DNA of 64,000 bases from Antrihabitans cavernicola (GCF_008297975.1 NZ_VLNY01000007.1:186001-250000), one strand, 5' to 3'; numbered from the stretch's first letter, positions 37,056 to 46,097 are shown. A program made the numbers and translations. The notes: a model not told the origin generated them from the letters alone.

Positions 37056-39617
37056 GTGAGTGCTCAGGACCTATCTCTCGAGCTGCGCCGCGCGCTGGCC
37101 ACCATCGCGCGCACGCCCCGCCTTCTCGTCGCATCCGACTACGACGGCACTGTCGCGCCGATCGTCTCGGATCCCGAAAAGGCCTTCCCACATGCCGAAT
37201 CGGTGCGCGCGCTGCGGGCGCTGTCCGGGCTTTCGGCGACAACCGCGGCCGTGATCTCGGGTCGCGCGCTGCGTGATCTGGCGACGCTGTCACGCCTGCC
37301 CATCGAGGTGCAGTTGGTGGGCAGCCACGGATCCGAGTTCGACGTCGGCTTCGTCCATGCCATCGACAACGACGCCAAACAGCTGCTCGACGAGCTGGTT
37401 GCGGAGTTGCACGCGGTTGCCGCCGCCAACGAGGGTGTCACCGTCGAGCACAAGCCGGCCAGCGTCGCGCTGCACGTTCGCAACGCAACCCCCGAGATCG
37501 CGCACCGTGCGTTGAAGCGCGTACGCCAGGGCGCGGCCAGCTGGGTCGGCGTTCAGGTCACCGAGGGCAAAGCGGTCATCGAACTGGCCGTGATCGCCAC
37601 GGACAAGGGCGCGGCCCTCGACATCCTGCGGCACCAGGAAGCGGCGTCGGCGGCGGTGTTCATCGGCGACGACGTGACCGACGAGAAGGCGTTCCGCCGT
37701 CTGCACGGCCCGGACATCGGTATCAAGGTCGGCGACGGCGACAGCCTGGCCGAATATCGGGTGAGCTCCACCGAAGAGGTGTCGACGGTGTTGGCGTACC
37801 TCCTGGAGGAGCGGCGCACGTGGTTGTCCGGCTCCAGCGCTCCACCCATCCAGCGCCTGTCGATGCTCGCCAGCCCACGATCGGTCGCACTGGTGACCCC
37901 GGACGCGACGCTGACATGGTTGTGCCATCCCGAGCCGGACTCCGCTGCCGTGTTCGCGCATCTGCTCGGTGGGCCAGGTGCCGGCCACTTCACGGTCGCG
38001 CCCGAGCGGGCGGCGCTGCCGCTGTCCCAGCGCTACATCGACGGCACGATGACCGTCGAAACCACCTGGGCCAGTCTGCAAGTCACCGACTACCTGCCGC
38101 ACGACGTCGCCTTGGACCGCACCGATCTGACCCGTGTGATCACCGGGGACGCGAAGGCTGTCGTCACCTTTGCGCCGCGGCCCGAGTTCGGCCAGGTGCA
38201 GGTGCAGTTGGAGCAGGAGGAGTTCGGTCTGCGGGTGTACGGCACCAACGACCCACTAGTTCTGCGCTCGCCCGGTGTGTCCTGGGACGTGATCAGCGAC
38301 GGCATGCACCAGAGTGCTCGCGCCGTCGTCGATCCGTCGTCCGGTCCGATCGTGCTGGAATTGCGTTGCGGATCATGGGATCTGGGTCCGTCCACCGCAG
38401 ACGAGGCGGATCGGCGCGCGACCGCCGAGCTGTATTGGACGGAGTGGGCCGAGAAACTCCAACTGCCGCAACGCAAGACCGGTCTGATGAAGCGTTCGGC
38501 CCTCACACTGCGCGGATTGGTGCACGCGCCGTCGGGCTCGATCATGGCCGCGGCAACCACGTCGTTGCCCGAAGAGATCGGCGGCGTGCGCAACTGGGAT
38601 TACCGCTATTGCTGGCTGCGTGACGCGGCACTGACGGCGTCGGCGCTGGTGTCGCTCGGTTCGCTGCAGGAAGCCGAGGAGTATCTCGCCTGGGTGCATC
38701 AGGTGTTGGAGACGCTGCCAGGCCCGGAACGTCTGCACCCGCTCTACACGCTCTACGGCACCGGACTCCCACCAGAGGCCGTAATCGATTCGCTGCCAGG
38801 CTATGCGGGCTCGCGGCCGGTTCGCGTCGGCAACGCCGCGAACATGCAGGTGCAGCTGGACGTGTTCGGTCCGATCGTGGACTTGATCGCATCACTCGCG
38901 CACGCGCGGGAGAAGAAGGGCATCGTCGAACCGACCGAGGTGCTTCCCGATCTGGACTGGGACCTGGTGTGCGCCATGGTTTCCGCCGTGCAGCGCCGCT
39001 GGATGGAACCCGATCACGGCATCTGGGAGATTCGCGGCAACCCGCGCCATCACGTGTATTCGAAGGTGATGGGCTGGATGACGGTCGATCGCGCTCTCAC
39101 CCTCGCCGAGAGGTTCGGCCGAACTCCCGACGCGGAGTGGGCATCGTTGCGCGACACCATCTCCGACGAGGTCTTGAACAAGGGTTGGAACGACGAGGTG
39201 CAGTCGTTCACCGCTGCCTACGACGGCACCGACCTCGATGCGGCGACCCTGCACATCGGTCTGAGCGGGCTGATCGATCCGGCGGACCCGAAATTCGCCG
39301 CAACCGTGATCGCGACCGAAGCCGAATTGCGCAGCGGATCGACGGTGTATCGCTACCACCACGACGACGGGTTGCCCGGCGGCGAGGGTGGGTTCCACCT
39401 GTGCGCAGCATGGCTGGTCGAGGCGTACCTCCTGATCGGCAAGAAGTCGGATGCCGAAGCCTTGTTCGCGCAGCTCGTCAGTGCGGCAGGCCCGACCGGC
39501 TTGCTGAGCGAGGAATACGATCCTGTCGCCGAACGCTCGCTCGGCAATCATCCGCAGGCGTACAGCCATCTCGGCTTGCTGCGGTGCGCGACGTTGCTGT
39601 CGCCCGAGACTGCCTGA
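37056..39617 (+). CDS. Fused trehalose-6-phosphate phosphatase / GH15 glucoamylase-type trehalase
   Basis: 853-residue fusion. The N-terminal ~250 residues are a HAD-type OtsB: DYDGTVAPI (nucleophile D28, D30), KGAALDIL and the Mg-binding GDDVTDEKAF. From about 280 onward is a GH15 domain: GGVRNWDYRYCWLRDAALTASAL (substrate block), the MEPDHGIWEIRGNPRHHVYSKVMGW region and LLSEEYDP near the end with the acidic catalytic residues. The pair would make trehalose from trehalose-6-P and split it, or act on related maltosides. GTG start, gap of 57 bases after kstR. GH15 trehalases are known in mycobacteria; the fusion is unusual but not unique. Confidence 0.88.
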   Translation: MSAQDLSLELRRALATIARTPRLLVASDYDGTVAPIVSDPEKAFPHAESVRALRALSGLSATTAAVISGRALRDLATLSRLPIEVQLVGSHGSEFDVGFVHAIDNDAKQLLDELVAELHAVAAANEGVTVEHKPASVALHVRNATPEIAHRALKRVRQGAASWVGVQVTEGKAVIELAVIATDKGAALDILRHQEAASAAVFIGDDVTDEKAFRRLHGPDIGIKVGDGDSLAEYRVSSTEEVSTVLAYLLEERRTWLSGSSAPPIQRLSMLASPRSVALVTPDATLTWLCHPEPDSAAVFAHLLGGPGAGHFTVAPERAALPLSQRYIDGTMTVETTWASLQVTDYLPHDVALDRTDLTRVITGDAKAVVTFAPRPEFGQVQVQLEQEEFGLRVYGTNDPLVLRSPGVSWDVISDGMHQSARAVVDPSSGPIVLELRCGSWDLGPSTADEADRRATAELYWTEWAEKLQLPQRKTGLMKRSALTLRGLVHAPSGSIMAAATTSLPEEIGGVRNWDYRYCWLRDAALTASALVSLGSLQEAEEYLAWVHQVLETLPGPERLHPLYTLYGTGLPPEAVIDSLPGYAGSRPVRVGNAANMQVQLDVFGPIVDLIASLAHAREKKGIVEPTEVLPDLDWDLVCAMVSAVQRRWMEPDHGIWEIRGNPRHHVYSKVMGWMTVDRALTLAERFGRTPDAEWASLRDTISDEVLNKGWNDEVQSFTAAYDGTDLDAATLHIGLSGLIDPADPKFAATVIATEAELRSGSTVYRYHHDDGLPGGEGGFHLCAAWLVEAYLLIGKKSDAEALFAQLVSAAGPTGLLSEEYDPVAERSLGNHPQAYSHLGLLRCATLLSPETA

Positions 39618-39623
39618 GCGACT

Positions 39624-40625
39624 TCACCGCCCGATCGGGGTCACCCGAATGATTCCTTGCGGCGGTGTACTCCGGGTGGCGAGTTCGAGTTCGACGATTG
39701 TGTCAACCCATTGGTCACCCTCGAATCGCACCCGCATCTCAACGCTTTCTTGATCGGAGTCAATACACATACGACGACATGCTGCCTCGAATGTCGACAA
39801 ATCCTCGGGGTGGATCTCAGGGCGTTCTTCCACCCACCTGTCCAGGGGCGCGGCGGGTGCCGATAGCCATTCGTAGATGACTCCCCAATCCAGGCCAACA
39901 AGGCCGACTCCCGTCCCCGACGCACCTGCGACCAAACGGAGGGCTGCCGCATCCAACAGCGGCGCCGGCGGATCGATATCCGTGATGTCGTGCAATATGC
40001 AACGCGCCCGCCGTTGTTCCTCCATCGCATGTGTCCGCGCAACCAACTGCACGCGTTTCATGCGTTGGCCTTCATGCGCGATCGTTACGCAACCCTCCCA
40101 AGACTTCCCGAGTTCGAAATTCGCGAGCAGGTCGAGGAAGGACAACCGGTCGTCGAATCTGACAACACGACTGAAGATGTCAGGCGCAGATCGTATCGAT
40201 CGCTGTGAGCGCATTCCGAGTAGAAGTGTCTCGACACCAGGCCCACAGTGCGCGGTCTTGGTGTTCCAATTCCATTCGAAGGCGCCAACAACTCTCTTGA
40301 CCGACGTAGTCGAGCCTGTCGGGCCGCACCACACCTGCACGGCTCGGACTAGGCCATAGGCATCGAAGACTGGGTCAGCCACCAGATCGATTGATGTGGC
40401 GCTACGAGAGGCCGGCACTGTTCGGGTACAAGGTGAAGCTGACTTAATGCACCGATCAACCAGAGATGGGATCCGGCTACTGACAGCTGAACCGTTGGTA
40501 GACCGTATTCGCGCAAGGCTTGCCCACGATTTTCGCCGGCCGCCATCCGCGACAACGGTGTGCGGCCCCTCGTCCGCCAGCGTCTCGACCACGAACCAGT
40601 CCTCGACCATCCAGCAATTCTGCAT
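39624..40625 (-). CDS. PAS/GAF-like protein of unknown function
   Basis: Protein of 333 residues (or 328 from the second Met, MVEDW). Middle part reads VVGAFEWNWNTKTAHCGPGVETLLLGM, then VVRFDDRLSFLDLLANFELG and GQRMKRVQLVARTHAMEEQRRARCILHDITD, a layout like a PAS sensor with a PAC tail; the last ~100 residues repeat a similar plan (ALRLVAGASGTGVGLVGLDWGVIYEWL). No kinase, cyclase or DNA-binding part is visible. A and T content is higher than in the genes around it. Convergent with the OtsB-GH15 gene, six bases between stops. Function unknown. Confidence 0.72.
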   Translation of the reverse strand: MQNCWMVEDWFVVETLADEGPHTVVADGGRRKSWASLARIRSTNGSAVSSRIPSLVDRCIKSASPCTRTVPASRSATSIDLVADPVFDAYGLVRAVQVWCGPTGSTTSVKRVVGAFEWNWNTKTAHCGPGVETLLLGMRSQRSIRSAPDIFSRVVRFDDRLSFLDLLANFELGKSWEGCVTIAHEGQRMKRVQLVARTHAMEEQRRARCILHDITDIDPPAPLLDAAALRLVAGASGTGVGLVGLDWGVIYEWLSAPAAPLDRWVEERPEIHPEDLSTFEAACRRMCIDSDQESVEMRVRFEGDQWVDTIVELELATRSTPPQGIIRVTPIGR

Positions 40626-40668
40626 TGCTGCCCGATTCGCATTCCCGGAAACCTGTCGCTAAAGTTAT

Positions 40669-40687
40669 AACGGTAACGATTTCCATT
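40669..40687. promoter_or_regulatory. Possible Zur box before the zinc transporter
   Basis: The 19 bases centred on 40678 (core GGTAACGATTTCC) form an imperfect dyad matching at about 13 positions and are AT-richer than the surroundings. The place, just upstream of a znuA-type gene, and the general look fit a zinc-uptake repressor site. Motif is approximate. Confidence 0.45.
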
Positions 40688-40708
40688 AACAACAACTCGG
40701 GAGTCACC

Positions 40709-41605
40709 GTGCCTGCACCCCTCGCATCGCGCACTGCCATCGCTGCACTCGGACTCGCCTGCGCAACCGCGGTGACGCTGACTGCCTGCGGAAACTCCGA
40801 CAGCTCGGCCGACGGCAAGCCCACCGTGGTCGCCTCGACCAACGTATGGGGATCGGTTGCCACCGCGGTTGCCGGCGACAGCGCGAGCGTGGAGTCGATC
40901 ATCAAGGACCCCAGCGCAGACCCGCATTCCTACGAGTCGAGCCCGTCGGACGCGGCGGCACTCAGCGATGCCGACCTGGTCGTCTACAACGGCGGCGGCT
41001 ACGACCAGTTCGTTCCGAAGGTCCTCGACAGCACCAAGGACAAGCGGACCGTCGACGCCTTCGATATTGCAGGCAACCGCACCGACAAGAACGAGCACGT
41101 CTTCTACGACGTGACGACGGTCGATGCCGTCGCGCACAAGATCGCCGACCAGCTTTCCGAGCTCGATCCGGGCAACGCCAAGGGCTACGCAGATCGGGCC
41201 GCCGCATTCGAATCGAAGTTACGGGCGATTTCGGACATCACCGCAACCATCGCCAAGAACCATCCCAAAGCTCCGGTCGCCCAGACCGAGCCGATTGCGC
41301 ACTACATGCTGACCGCTGCCGACGTCGACGACCTGACGCCTCCCGAATTCGAGGACGCGATCGAGGAGGGCACCGATCCGTCGCCGAATGCCGTTGCGAC
41401 AACTCGCGATCTGCTGTCGACGAAGAAGGTCCGCGCCCTCGTCTACAACTCGCAGACCGAGGACAAGGTGACCCAGGACATCAAGTCGACAGCCGAGTCC
41501 GCGGGAGTTCGAATCGTGCAGGTCACGGAGACGCTGCCCGACGGTCTCGACTACATTGCGTGGCAGACACAAAATGCCCAGGCGTTGGCTGCGGCGCTCG
41601 AGTGA
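40709..41605 (+). CDS. znuA: Zinc/manganese ABC transporter binding lipoprotein
   Basis: Cluster A-I metal-binding lipoprotein of 298 residues. Signal peptide with lipobox LTAC, lipidated Cys at 27. Likely metal ligands are in SADPHSYESSPSD, NEHVFYD and TEPIAHYMLTAAD, a three-His pattern typical of zinc binders. The long His-rich loop of E. coli ZnuA is absent. GTG start at 40709 with GGGAG five bases before. First gene of a three-gene operon with overlapping starts. Confidence 0.88.
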   Translation: MPAPLASRTAIAALGLACATAVTLTACGNSDSSADGKPTVVASTNVWGSVATAVAGDSASVESIIKDPSADPHSYESSPSDAAALSDADLVVYNGGGYDQFVPKVLDSTKDKRTVDAFDIAGNRTDKNEHVFYDVTTVDAVAHKIADQLSELDPGNAKGYADRAAAFESKLRAISDITATIAKNHPKAPVAQTEPIAHYMLTAADVDDLTPPEFEDAIEEGTDPSPNAVATTRDLLSTKKVRALVYNSQTEDKVTQDIKSTAESAGVRIVQVTETLPDGLDYIAWQTQNAQALAAALE

Positions 41606-42504
41606 CGATCTCACCGAGCACGTCGGCTCCCGACGCAGGCCGCATGGACGAGGGAGCTGTGACCGAGCCGCAACCCGACAACCGTGCTCCCGCTGTCCAT
41701 CTCGCGGGCGCACGGTTGTCGTTCGGTGACCGCACACTGTGGGACGGCCTCGATCTCGACGTGCTGCCCGGTGAATTCATCGCCGTGCTCGGACCGAACG
41801 GGTCCGGCAAGACGTCACTGTTGAAGGTGCTGCTCGGTCAGCTCGCCCTTGGATCCGGTACCGCCGAGATCGCGGGGCATCCTGCCCGCGCCGGTAATTC
41901 CGATGTCGGCTACATCCCGCAACAGAAGTCGATCGACGACGGCCTACCGCTGCGCGGACGCGACCTCGTCGGCCTCGGCGTCGACGGCCACCGATGGGGA
42001 ACCGGATTCCGCGGCCGAACGAAACGGCGCGCGATCGTCGATGCCGCAATCGACGAAGTCGGCGCACAAGCGTTCGCCGATGCACCGCTGGGCACCATGT
42101 CCGGTGGTGAGCAACAACGTCTTCGAGTTGCCCAGGCACTGGTCGGCAACCCCAATGTGCTGCTCTGCGACGAGCCGCTGCTCAGCTTGGACCTGGCCAA
42201 TCAGCAGCGCGTATCGGAGCTGATCGACCGGCGACGCCGAATCAGCGACACCGCAGTACTTTTCGTCACCCACGAGATCAATCCGATTCTCCCGCTGGTG
42301 GATCGGGTGCTGTATCTGGTGGACGGCCAGTTCCGGATCGGCCCACCGGACGAGGTGATGACCTCGGCAGTGCTCTCGGAGCTGTACCAAACCGATGTCG
42401 ACGTTCTGAAGGTACGCGGCAGGCTGGTGGTGGTCGGTACCGGCGACGCCGTCGACGCATTGGGTTCGGCGGGTGGCCATCACCACCAGGAGGACCGGCC
42501 GTGA
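41602..42504 (+). CDS. znuC: Metal ABC transporter ATP-binding protein
   Basis: ABC ATPase of up to 300 residues energising the metal importer. Walker A LGPNGSGKTSLLK, signature MSGGEQQRLRVAQAL, Walker B NVLLCDEPLLSLDL and switch His in VLFVTHEINPI. The C-terminus ends in GGHHHQEDRP, a small His cluster that may sense zinc. The GTG at 41602 overlaps the znuA stop (GTGA), but GTG 41659 has a better ribosome site (GAGGGAG) and gives 281 residues. Confidence 0.88.
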   Translation: MTISPSTSAPDAGRMDEGAVTEPQPDNRAPAVHLAGARLSFGDRTLWDGLDLDVLPGEFIAVLGPNGSGKTSLLKVLLGQLALGSGTAEIAGHPARAGNSDVGYIPQQKSIDDGLPLRGRDLVGLGVDGHRWGTGFRGRTKRRAIVDAAIDEVGAQAFADAPLGTMSGGEQQRLRVAQALVGNPNVLLCDEPLLSLDLANQQRVSELIDRRRRISDTAVLFVTHEINPILPLVDRVLYLVDGQFRIGPPDEVMTSAVLSELYQTDVDVLKVRGRLVVVGTGDAVDALGSAGGHHHQEDRP

Positions 42505-43385
42505 ACGACAAACTGTCCGGCGTCTTCACCAAGATGTTCGACTTCGACACCACCGCACACCTGCTCGGGTACGACTTCGTCCAGCAGGCTTTGCTGGCTG
42601 CCGCGATTCTCGGTCTGCTCTCGGGCGCCATCGGACCGCTCATCATCAGCAGACAGATGTCCTTCGCGGTGCACGGCACCAGCGAACTCTCGCTGACCGG
42701 CGCATCCGCAGCACTGCTCGCCGGAATCAGCGTCGGCGTCGGCGCAATCCTCGGATCCGTTGTCGCCGCTGTCCTGTTCGGCCTGCTCGGAGCCAAAGCG
42801 CGCGAACGTGATTCGGTCATCGGCGTCATCATGTCGTTCGGCCTCGGCTTGTCCGTCTTGTTCATCTGGCTCTATCCGGGGCGTACCGGAACCAGCTTCT
42901 CGTTGCTGGTCGGGCAGATCGTGGGGGTCGGCAACAGCGGACTGAACCTGCTGATCGGCTGCGCGGTGGTGGTGCTCGCGGTGCTGGCAGCGGTCTACCG
43001 GCCGCTGCTGTTCGCAAGCACGGACCCCGAGGTTGCCCTTGCTCGTGGCGTTCCGGTGCGGGCGTTGTCCATCGTCTTCGCGGTACTGGTAGGCGTGGCA
43101 GCTGCACTCGGCGTGCAGATCGTCGGGGCACTGCTGGTGCTGTCGCTCCTGATCACACCCGCGGCCGCCGCTGCTCGGGTGACGGCAAGTCCGCTCAAGG
43201 CAACCGTGCTGGCAATTCTGTTCGCGGAACTCGCGGCCGTCGGCGGGATCCTGCTGTCGCTGGCTCCCGGTGTGCCGGTGTCCAGCTTCGTCACCACGAT
43301 CTCGTTCCTGATCTATCTGATCTGCCGATTCGTCGGTTCACGTCGTGGCCGAACGTCCGGCCGCAAGGTCCCCGTTCCCGCCTGA
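42501..43385 (+). CDS. znuB: Metal ABC transporter permease
   Basis: Cluster A-I permease of 294 residues with about eight to nine membrane helices. Typical sections: GYDFVQQALLAAAILGLLSGAIGPLIISRQMSFAVHGTSELSLTG near the N-terminus and GVQIVGALLVLSLLITPAAAAARVT, which is the conserved loop facing the ATPase. GTG start overlaps the ATPase stop (GTGA). Ends with a short basic tail. Confidence 0.9.
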   Translation: MNDKLSGVFTKMFDFDTTAHLLGYDFVQQALLAAAILGLLSGAIGPLIISRQMSFAVHGTSELSLTGASAALLAGISVGVGAILGSVVAAVLFGLLGAKARERDSVIGVIMSFGLGLSVLFIWLYPGRTGTSFSLLVGQIVGVGNSGLNLLIGCAVVVLAVLAAVYRPLLFASTDPEVALARGVPVRALSIVFAVLVGVAAALGVQIVGALLVLSLLITPAAAAARVTASPLKATVLAILFAELAAVGGILLSLAPGVPVSSFVTTISFLIYLICRFVGSRRGRTSGRKVPVPA

Positions 43386-43760
43386 TCAGGGAAACTGGGT
43401 CAACGACAGATTGTTGCGATCGGGGTCGAGGAACCACGCCACCTTCGTGCCGTCGGGTGTGGTCCAGATGCCGCGCTCGTCCTGCACCATCCCGTCGTAG
43501 CGCGAGAATTCGACGCCGCGTGTCACCAGATCGTCGATGGCGGCTTCGATGTCGTCGACGCGCCACCCCAATACCGTGTACGGCGCGGCGGCCGGCGTCT
43601 CGACGGCAGTGATGCGCAGCATGGCTCCACCTATCTCGGCGACCAACGCGAACGGACTCTCGTCGCGCAGGTCGAGACCCAGTACCGCGCCGTAGAACTC
43701 GTTGGCACGAGCCAAGTCCGAGACCCCGACGAATCCCATCAGCGCTGCGGGCTCGAACAT
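43386..43760 (-). CDS. VOC (glyoxalase-like) protein
   Basis: VOC-fold protein of 124 residues, with GFVGVSDLARANEFYGAVLGLDLRDE and the closing WFLDPDRNNLSLTQFP typical of glyoxalase/bleomycin-resistance-like proteins. ATG at 43760 chosen since GAAGGAG lies five bases upstream; a longer in-frame reading to 43811 would run into the palindromic promoter region. Substrate unknown. Divergent from an SRPBCC protein. Confidence 0.85.
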   Translation of the reverse strand: MFEPAALMGFVGVSDLARANEFYGAVLGLDLRDESPFALVAEIGGAMLRITAVETPAAAPYTVLGWRVDDIEAAIDDLVTRGVEFSRYDGMVQDERGIWTTPDGTKVAWFLDPDRNNLSLTQFP

Positions 43761-43773
43761 GACGACTCCTTCG

Positions 43774-43837
43774 CATCGAGTGCATACATATGGTCGCTCG
43801 AGGAGCGACATTTGCGACCGTTTCCATGCACTCGATG
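43774..43837. promoter_or_regulatory. Nested inverted repeats in a divergent promoter
   Basis: Outer perfect 12-base arms CATCGAGTGCAT (43774-43785) and ATGCACTCGATG (43826-43837) flank a 40-base spacer that contains a second inverted repeat GTCGCT-cgagg-AGCGAC (43794-43810). The block fills the gap between the divergent VOC and SRPBCC genes. Paired operators bound by a looping or multimeric regulator are a natural reading. Confidence 0.65.
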
Positions 43838-43884
43838 TGGGGGTATCTTCAGCCCACGCGATCCATCACAACCCGGAGGCCGCC

Positions 43885-44328
43885 ATGGCAGGACGATTCG
43901 ACGCGACCGTGACCATCGATCGACCTATAGAGCAGGTTTTCGAGTTTCTGGCGGCCGGTGTGAACGATCAGAAGTTCAGCCCGCGTGTTCAGGAGATCCG
44001 CAAGACGACGGCGGGACCGACCGGCGTCGGCACCGTTTTCGCCAGCACCGTCAAGGATGCCGGGATGACCACGCAGCGCGAGTTCGAGTACACCGAATTC
44101 TCGGCGCCGACCATGATTCGGTGGTCGGAGCGCTCCAAGAACATCGTTACCGCAGCCACCGGCGGATACGACCTCGAAGACCTCGGCGGCAAGACCCGCG
44201 TCACGATCTTCAACGAGCTCGAAGGCCACGGCTTCGGCAAGCTGATCGCACCGCTTGCGCTACGGGCAGCACGCAAGGACGCACCCGAGTTCGGCCAGCG
44301 GATCAAGGCGGCGATCGAAGCTTCCTGA
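43885..44328 (+). CDS. SRPBCC/polyketide cyclase-like protein
   Basis: START/SRPBCC fold protein of 147 residues: FDATVTIDRPIEQVFEFLAAGVNDQKFSPRVQEIRKTT and the C-terminal amphipathic helix APEFGQRIKAAIEAS. Such small proteins bind hydrophobic ligands or serve as cyclases or chaperones. ATG preceded by CCGGAGG. It is followed 57 bases later by a tetR gene. Confidence 0.85.
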   Translation: MAGRFDATVTIDRPIEQVFEFLAAGVNDQKFSPRVQEIRKTTAGPTGVGTVFASTVKDAGMTTQREFEYTEFSAPTMIRWSERSKNIVTAATGGYDLEDLGGKTRVTIFNELEGHGFGKLIAPLALRAARKDAPEFGQRIKAAIEAS

Positions 44329-44335
44329 ATTTAGA

Positions 44336-44375
44336 GTTAACGCTCATTGACACGAATAACTGATTCGGTGTTAAC
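44336..44375 (+). promoter_or_regulatory. tetR promoter with paired GTTAAC sites
   Basis: Two GTTAAC palindromes, 44336-44341 and 44370-44375, bracket a TTGACA (-35) at 44347-44352. The second GTTAAC sits 17 bases after it, in the -10 place, ten bases before the tetR ATG. The arrangement suggests autoregulation of the tetR-glycosyltransferase unit. Confidence 0.5.
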
Positions 44376-44385
44376 TGTCGTTGTC

Positions 44386-44970
44386 ATGAAAACGACCCGG
44401 CAGTACACCATGCGTGCTCGCGCAGACGCGACGAATCAGACTCGCGAGCGGATCCTGCAGGCGACCTACGCAGCCTCCGAAACCAAGCCCATCGCGGCGA
44501 TCGTTCTCCTCGACGTTGCCGAACTGGCAGGTGTGAGCGTCCAGACCATCCTGCGACAGTTCGGCAGTCGAGACGGATTGTTGGATGCAACCGTGGAATA
44601 TGCGGTGGCCCAGGTCGACGACGAACGTGCCACCACCCCGGGCGACCCCGAAGCCGCGCTGAAGGTTCTTCTCGATCATTACGAAAAGCGCGGCGACGCA
44701 GTGATTCGGTTGCTCTGCCAAGAGAGCTGGGACGAGCGGGTTCGCGCGATCACCGATGCCGGCCGCGATCTCCACCGCAGGTGGGTGTCCGGTGTATTCG
44801 AATCACTGATCGAGAACCAAGGTCGATCGGACACGTCCGAAGTCATCGATCTCCTGGTCGTTGCCACCGACGTCTACACGTGGAAACTGCTGCGTCGCGA
44901 CCGCGGGCTGAGTCGAGCGGCCACCCAGCGCCGCATGCAGCAGCTGGTCACATCGCTATTGAAAGGGTGA
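44386..44970 (+). CDS. TetR-family regulator next to a glycosyltransferase
   Basis: TetR-like regulator of 194 residues with the helix-turn-helix VLLDVAELAGVSVQTILRQFGSRDGLLDATVEYA (QTILRQFGS in place of the more common xxLYxxFxs). ATG 44386 taken as start, directly behind the promoter-like block. Stop codon lies five bases before the glycosyltransferase ATG, so the pair is co-transcribed and the regulator probably controls the transferase. Confidence 0.82.
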   Translation: MKTTRQYTMRARADATNQTRERILQATYAASETKPIAAIVLLDVAELAGVSVQTILRQFGSRDGLLDATVEYAVAQVDDERATTPGDPEAALKVLLDHYEKRGDAVIRLLCQESWDERVRAITDAGRDLHRRWVSGVFESLIENQGRSDTSEVIDLLVVATDVYTWKLLRRDRGLSRAATQRRMQQLVTSLLKG

Positions 44971-44975
44971 TCGAC

Positions 44976-46097
44976 ATGTCCGACGTTCTGTTCGTCACGC
45001 TGGATGCCGGGGGTAACCTACCGCCGGCGCTGAGCATCGGATCCGAACTCCTACGACGCGGCCACCGGGTCCGGATGCTCGGTCACGAGCCGCAACGCCG
45101 CGCGGTCGAAGCCGCTGGGCTGCAGTTCATTCCGTATCGACACTCGCCGCCGTGGGATCCGACTGCTCAGAAGACCACAGCGACCGGTCTACGCCGGCTG
45201 ATCGGCGTCATGACGGACAGAGGGATCGGTGCCGACCTGCTCGATGCCGTCCGAGCCGAGCGCGCCGACATCGTCGTCATCGTCGTCATCGACTGCATGC
45301 TGCTCAACGCGCTCGATGCCGCGAGCCGAGCCGGACTACGCCACGCCGCACTGTTTCACACCTTCTACGCGTACTTCGACGGCTCGTGGCGCCACGGTCC
45401 GATCGGCATTGTCGGCAGGATGAAAGGCATGGGCGCCCAACGACTCTGGAGACAAGCCGACCTGGCCCTCGTCTGCTCGGAGCGCGAACTGGATCCGGCG
45501 AGGAACCGCACGGGCGTCGACTATCTGGCGTGGACCGGCGCAATTCAGGATGCCACGCAATCGGCCATCGCACCGGAACGGCCCAGGGTGCTCGCGAGCC
45601 TCAGTACCACCAACTTTCCGGGCCAAGACGCGGTGCTGCAGAACATTCTGGACGCAGTCGACGGAATGGACCTCGATCTGACGATGACCACAGGCCCGGC
45701 GGCCGATCCGTCGAAGTTCGTCGCACCATCGAACGCGACTGTGCAACAGTACGTTCCGCACAACGAGTTGATGCCGACCTGCTCCGCCGTCATCGGTCAC
45801 GGCGGGCACGCAACCACGTTCCGCGCACTCGGACATGGCCTGCCGATGCTGGTGCTGCCCATGCACCCGATGCTCGATCAGCCCATGGTGGGCAAGACGA
45901 TCGCGGCTGCGGGCGCAGGCATCACGCTACCGAAGAAGTCGACCCCCGAGGCGATCCGGACTGCGCTGACCCAGCTTCTCGGTACGTCGAGCTACCGCGA
46001 GCGCGCGATCGTGCTGGGAAATCGCCTGCGCGCCAACGACGCCACAGCAATGGCAGCCGATCGGCTCGCTGCGCTGATGTCGTTGCCGCTGACCTGA
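44976..46097 (+). CDS. GT1-type glycosyltransferase (MGT/UGT-like)
   Basis: Glycosyltransferase of the UDP-glycosyltransferase/macrolide transferase type, 373 residues. N-terminal Rossmann half starts SDVLFVTLDAGGNLPPALSIGSELLRRGHRVRMLG; the donor-binding half has YVPHNELMPTCSAVIGHGGHATTFRALGHGLPMLVLPMHPMLDQP. The acceptor may be a small hydrophobic compound or drug; such enzymes often inactivate antibiotics such as macrolides or rifamycins. Immediately after a tetR gene, which suggests induction by its substrate. Confidence 0.84.
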   Translation: MSDVLFVTLDAGGNLPPALSIGSELLRRGHRVRMLGHEPQRRAVEAAGLQFIPYRHSPPWDPTAQKTTATGLRRLIGVMTDRGIGADLLDAVRAERADIVVIVVIDCMLLNALDAASRAGLRHAALFHTFYAYFDGSWRHGPIGIVGRMKGMGAQRLWRQADLALVCSERELDPARNRTGVDYLAWTGAIQDATQSAIAPERPRVLASLSTTNFPGQDAVLQNILDAVDGMDLDLTMTTGPAADPSKFVAPSNATVQQYVPHNELMPTCSAVIGHGGHATTFRALGHGLPMLVLPMHPMLDQPMVGKTIAAAGAGITLPKKSTPEAIRTALTQLLGTSSYRERAIVLGNRLRANDATAMAADRLAALMSLPLT

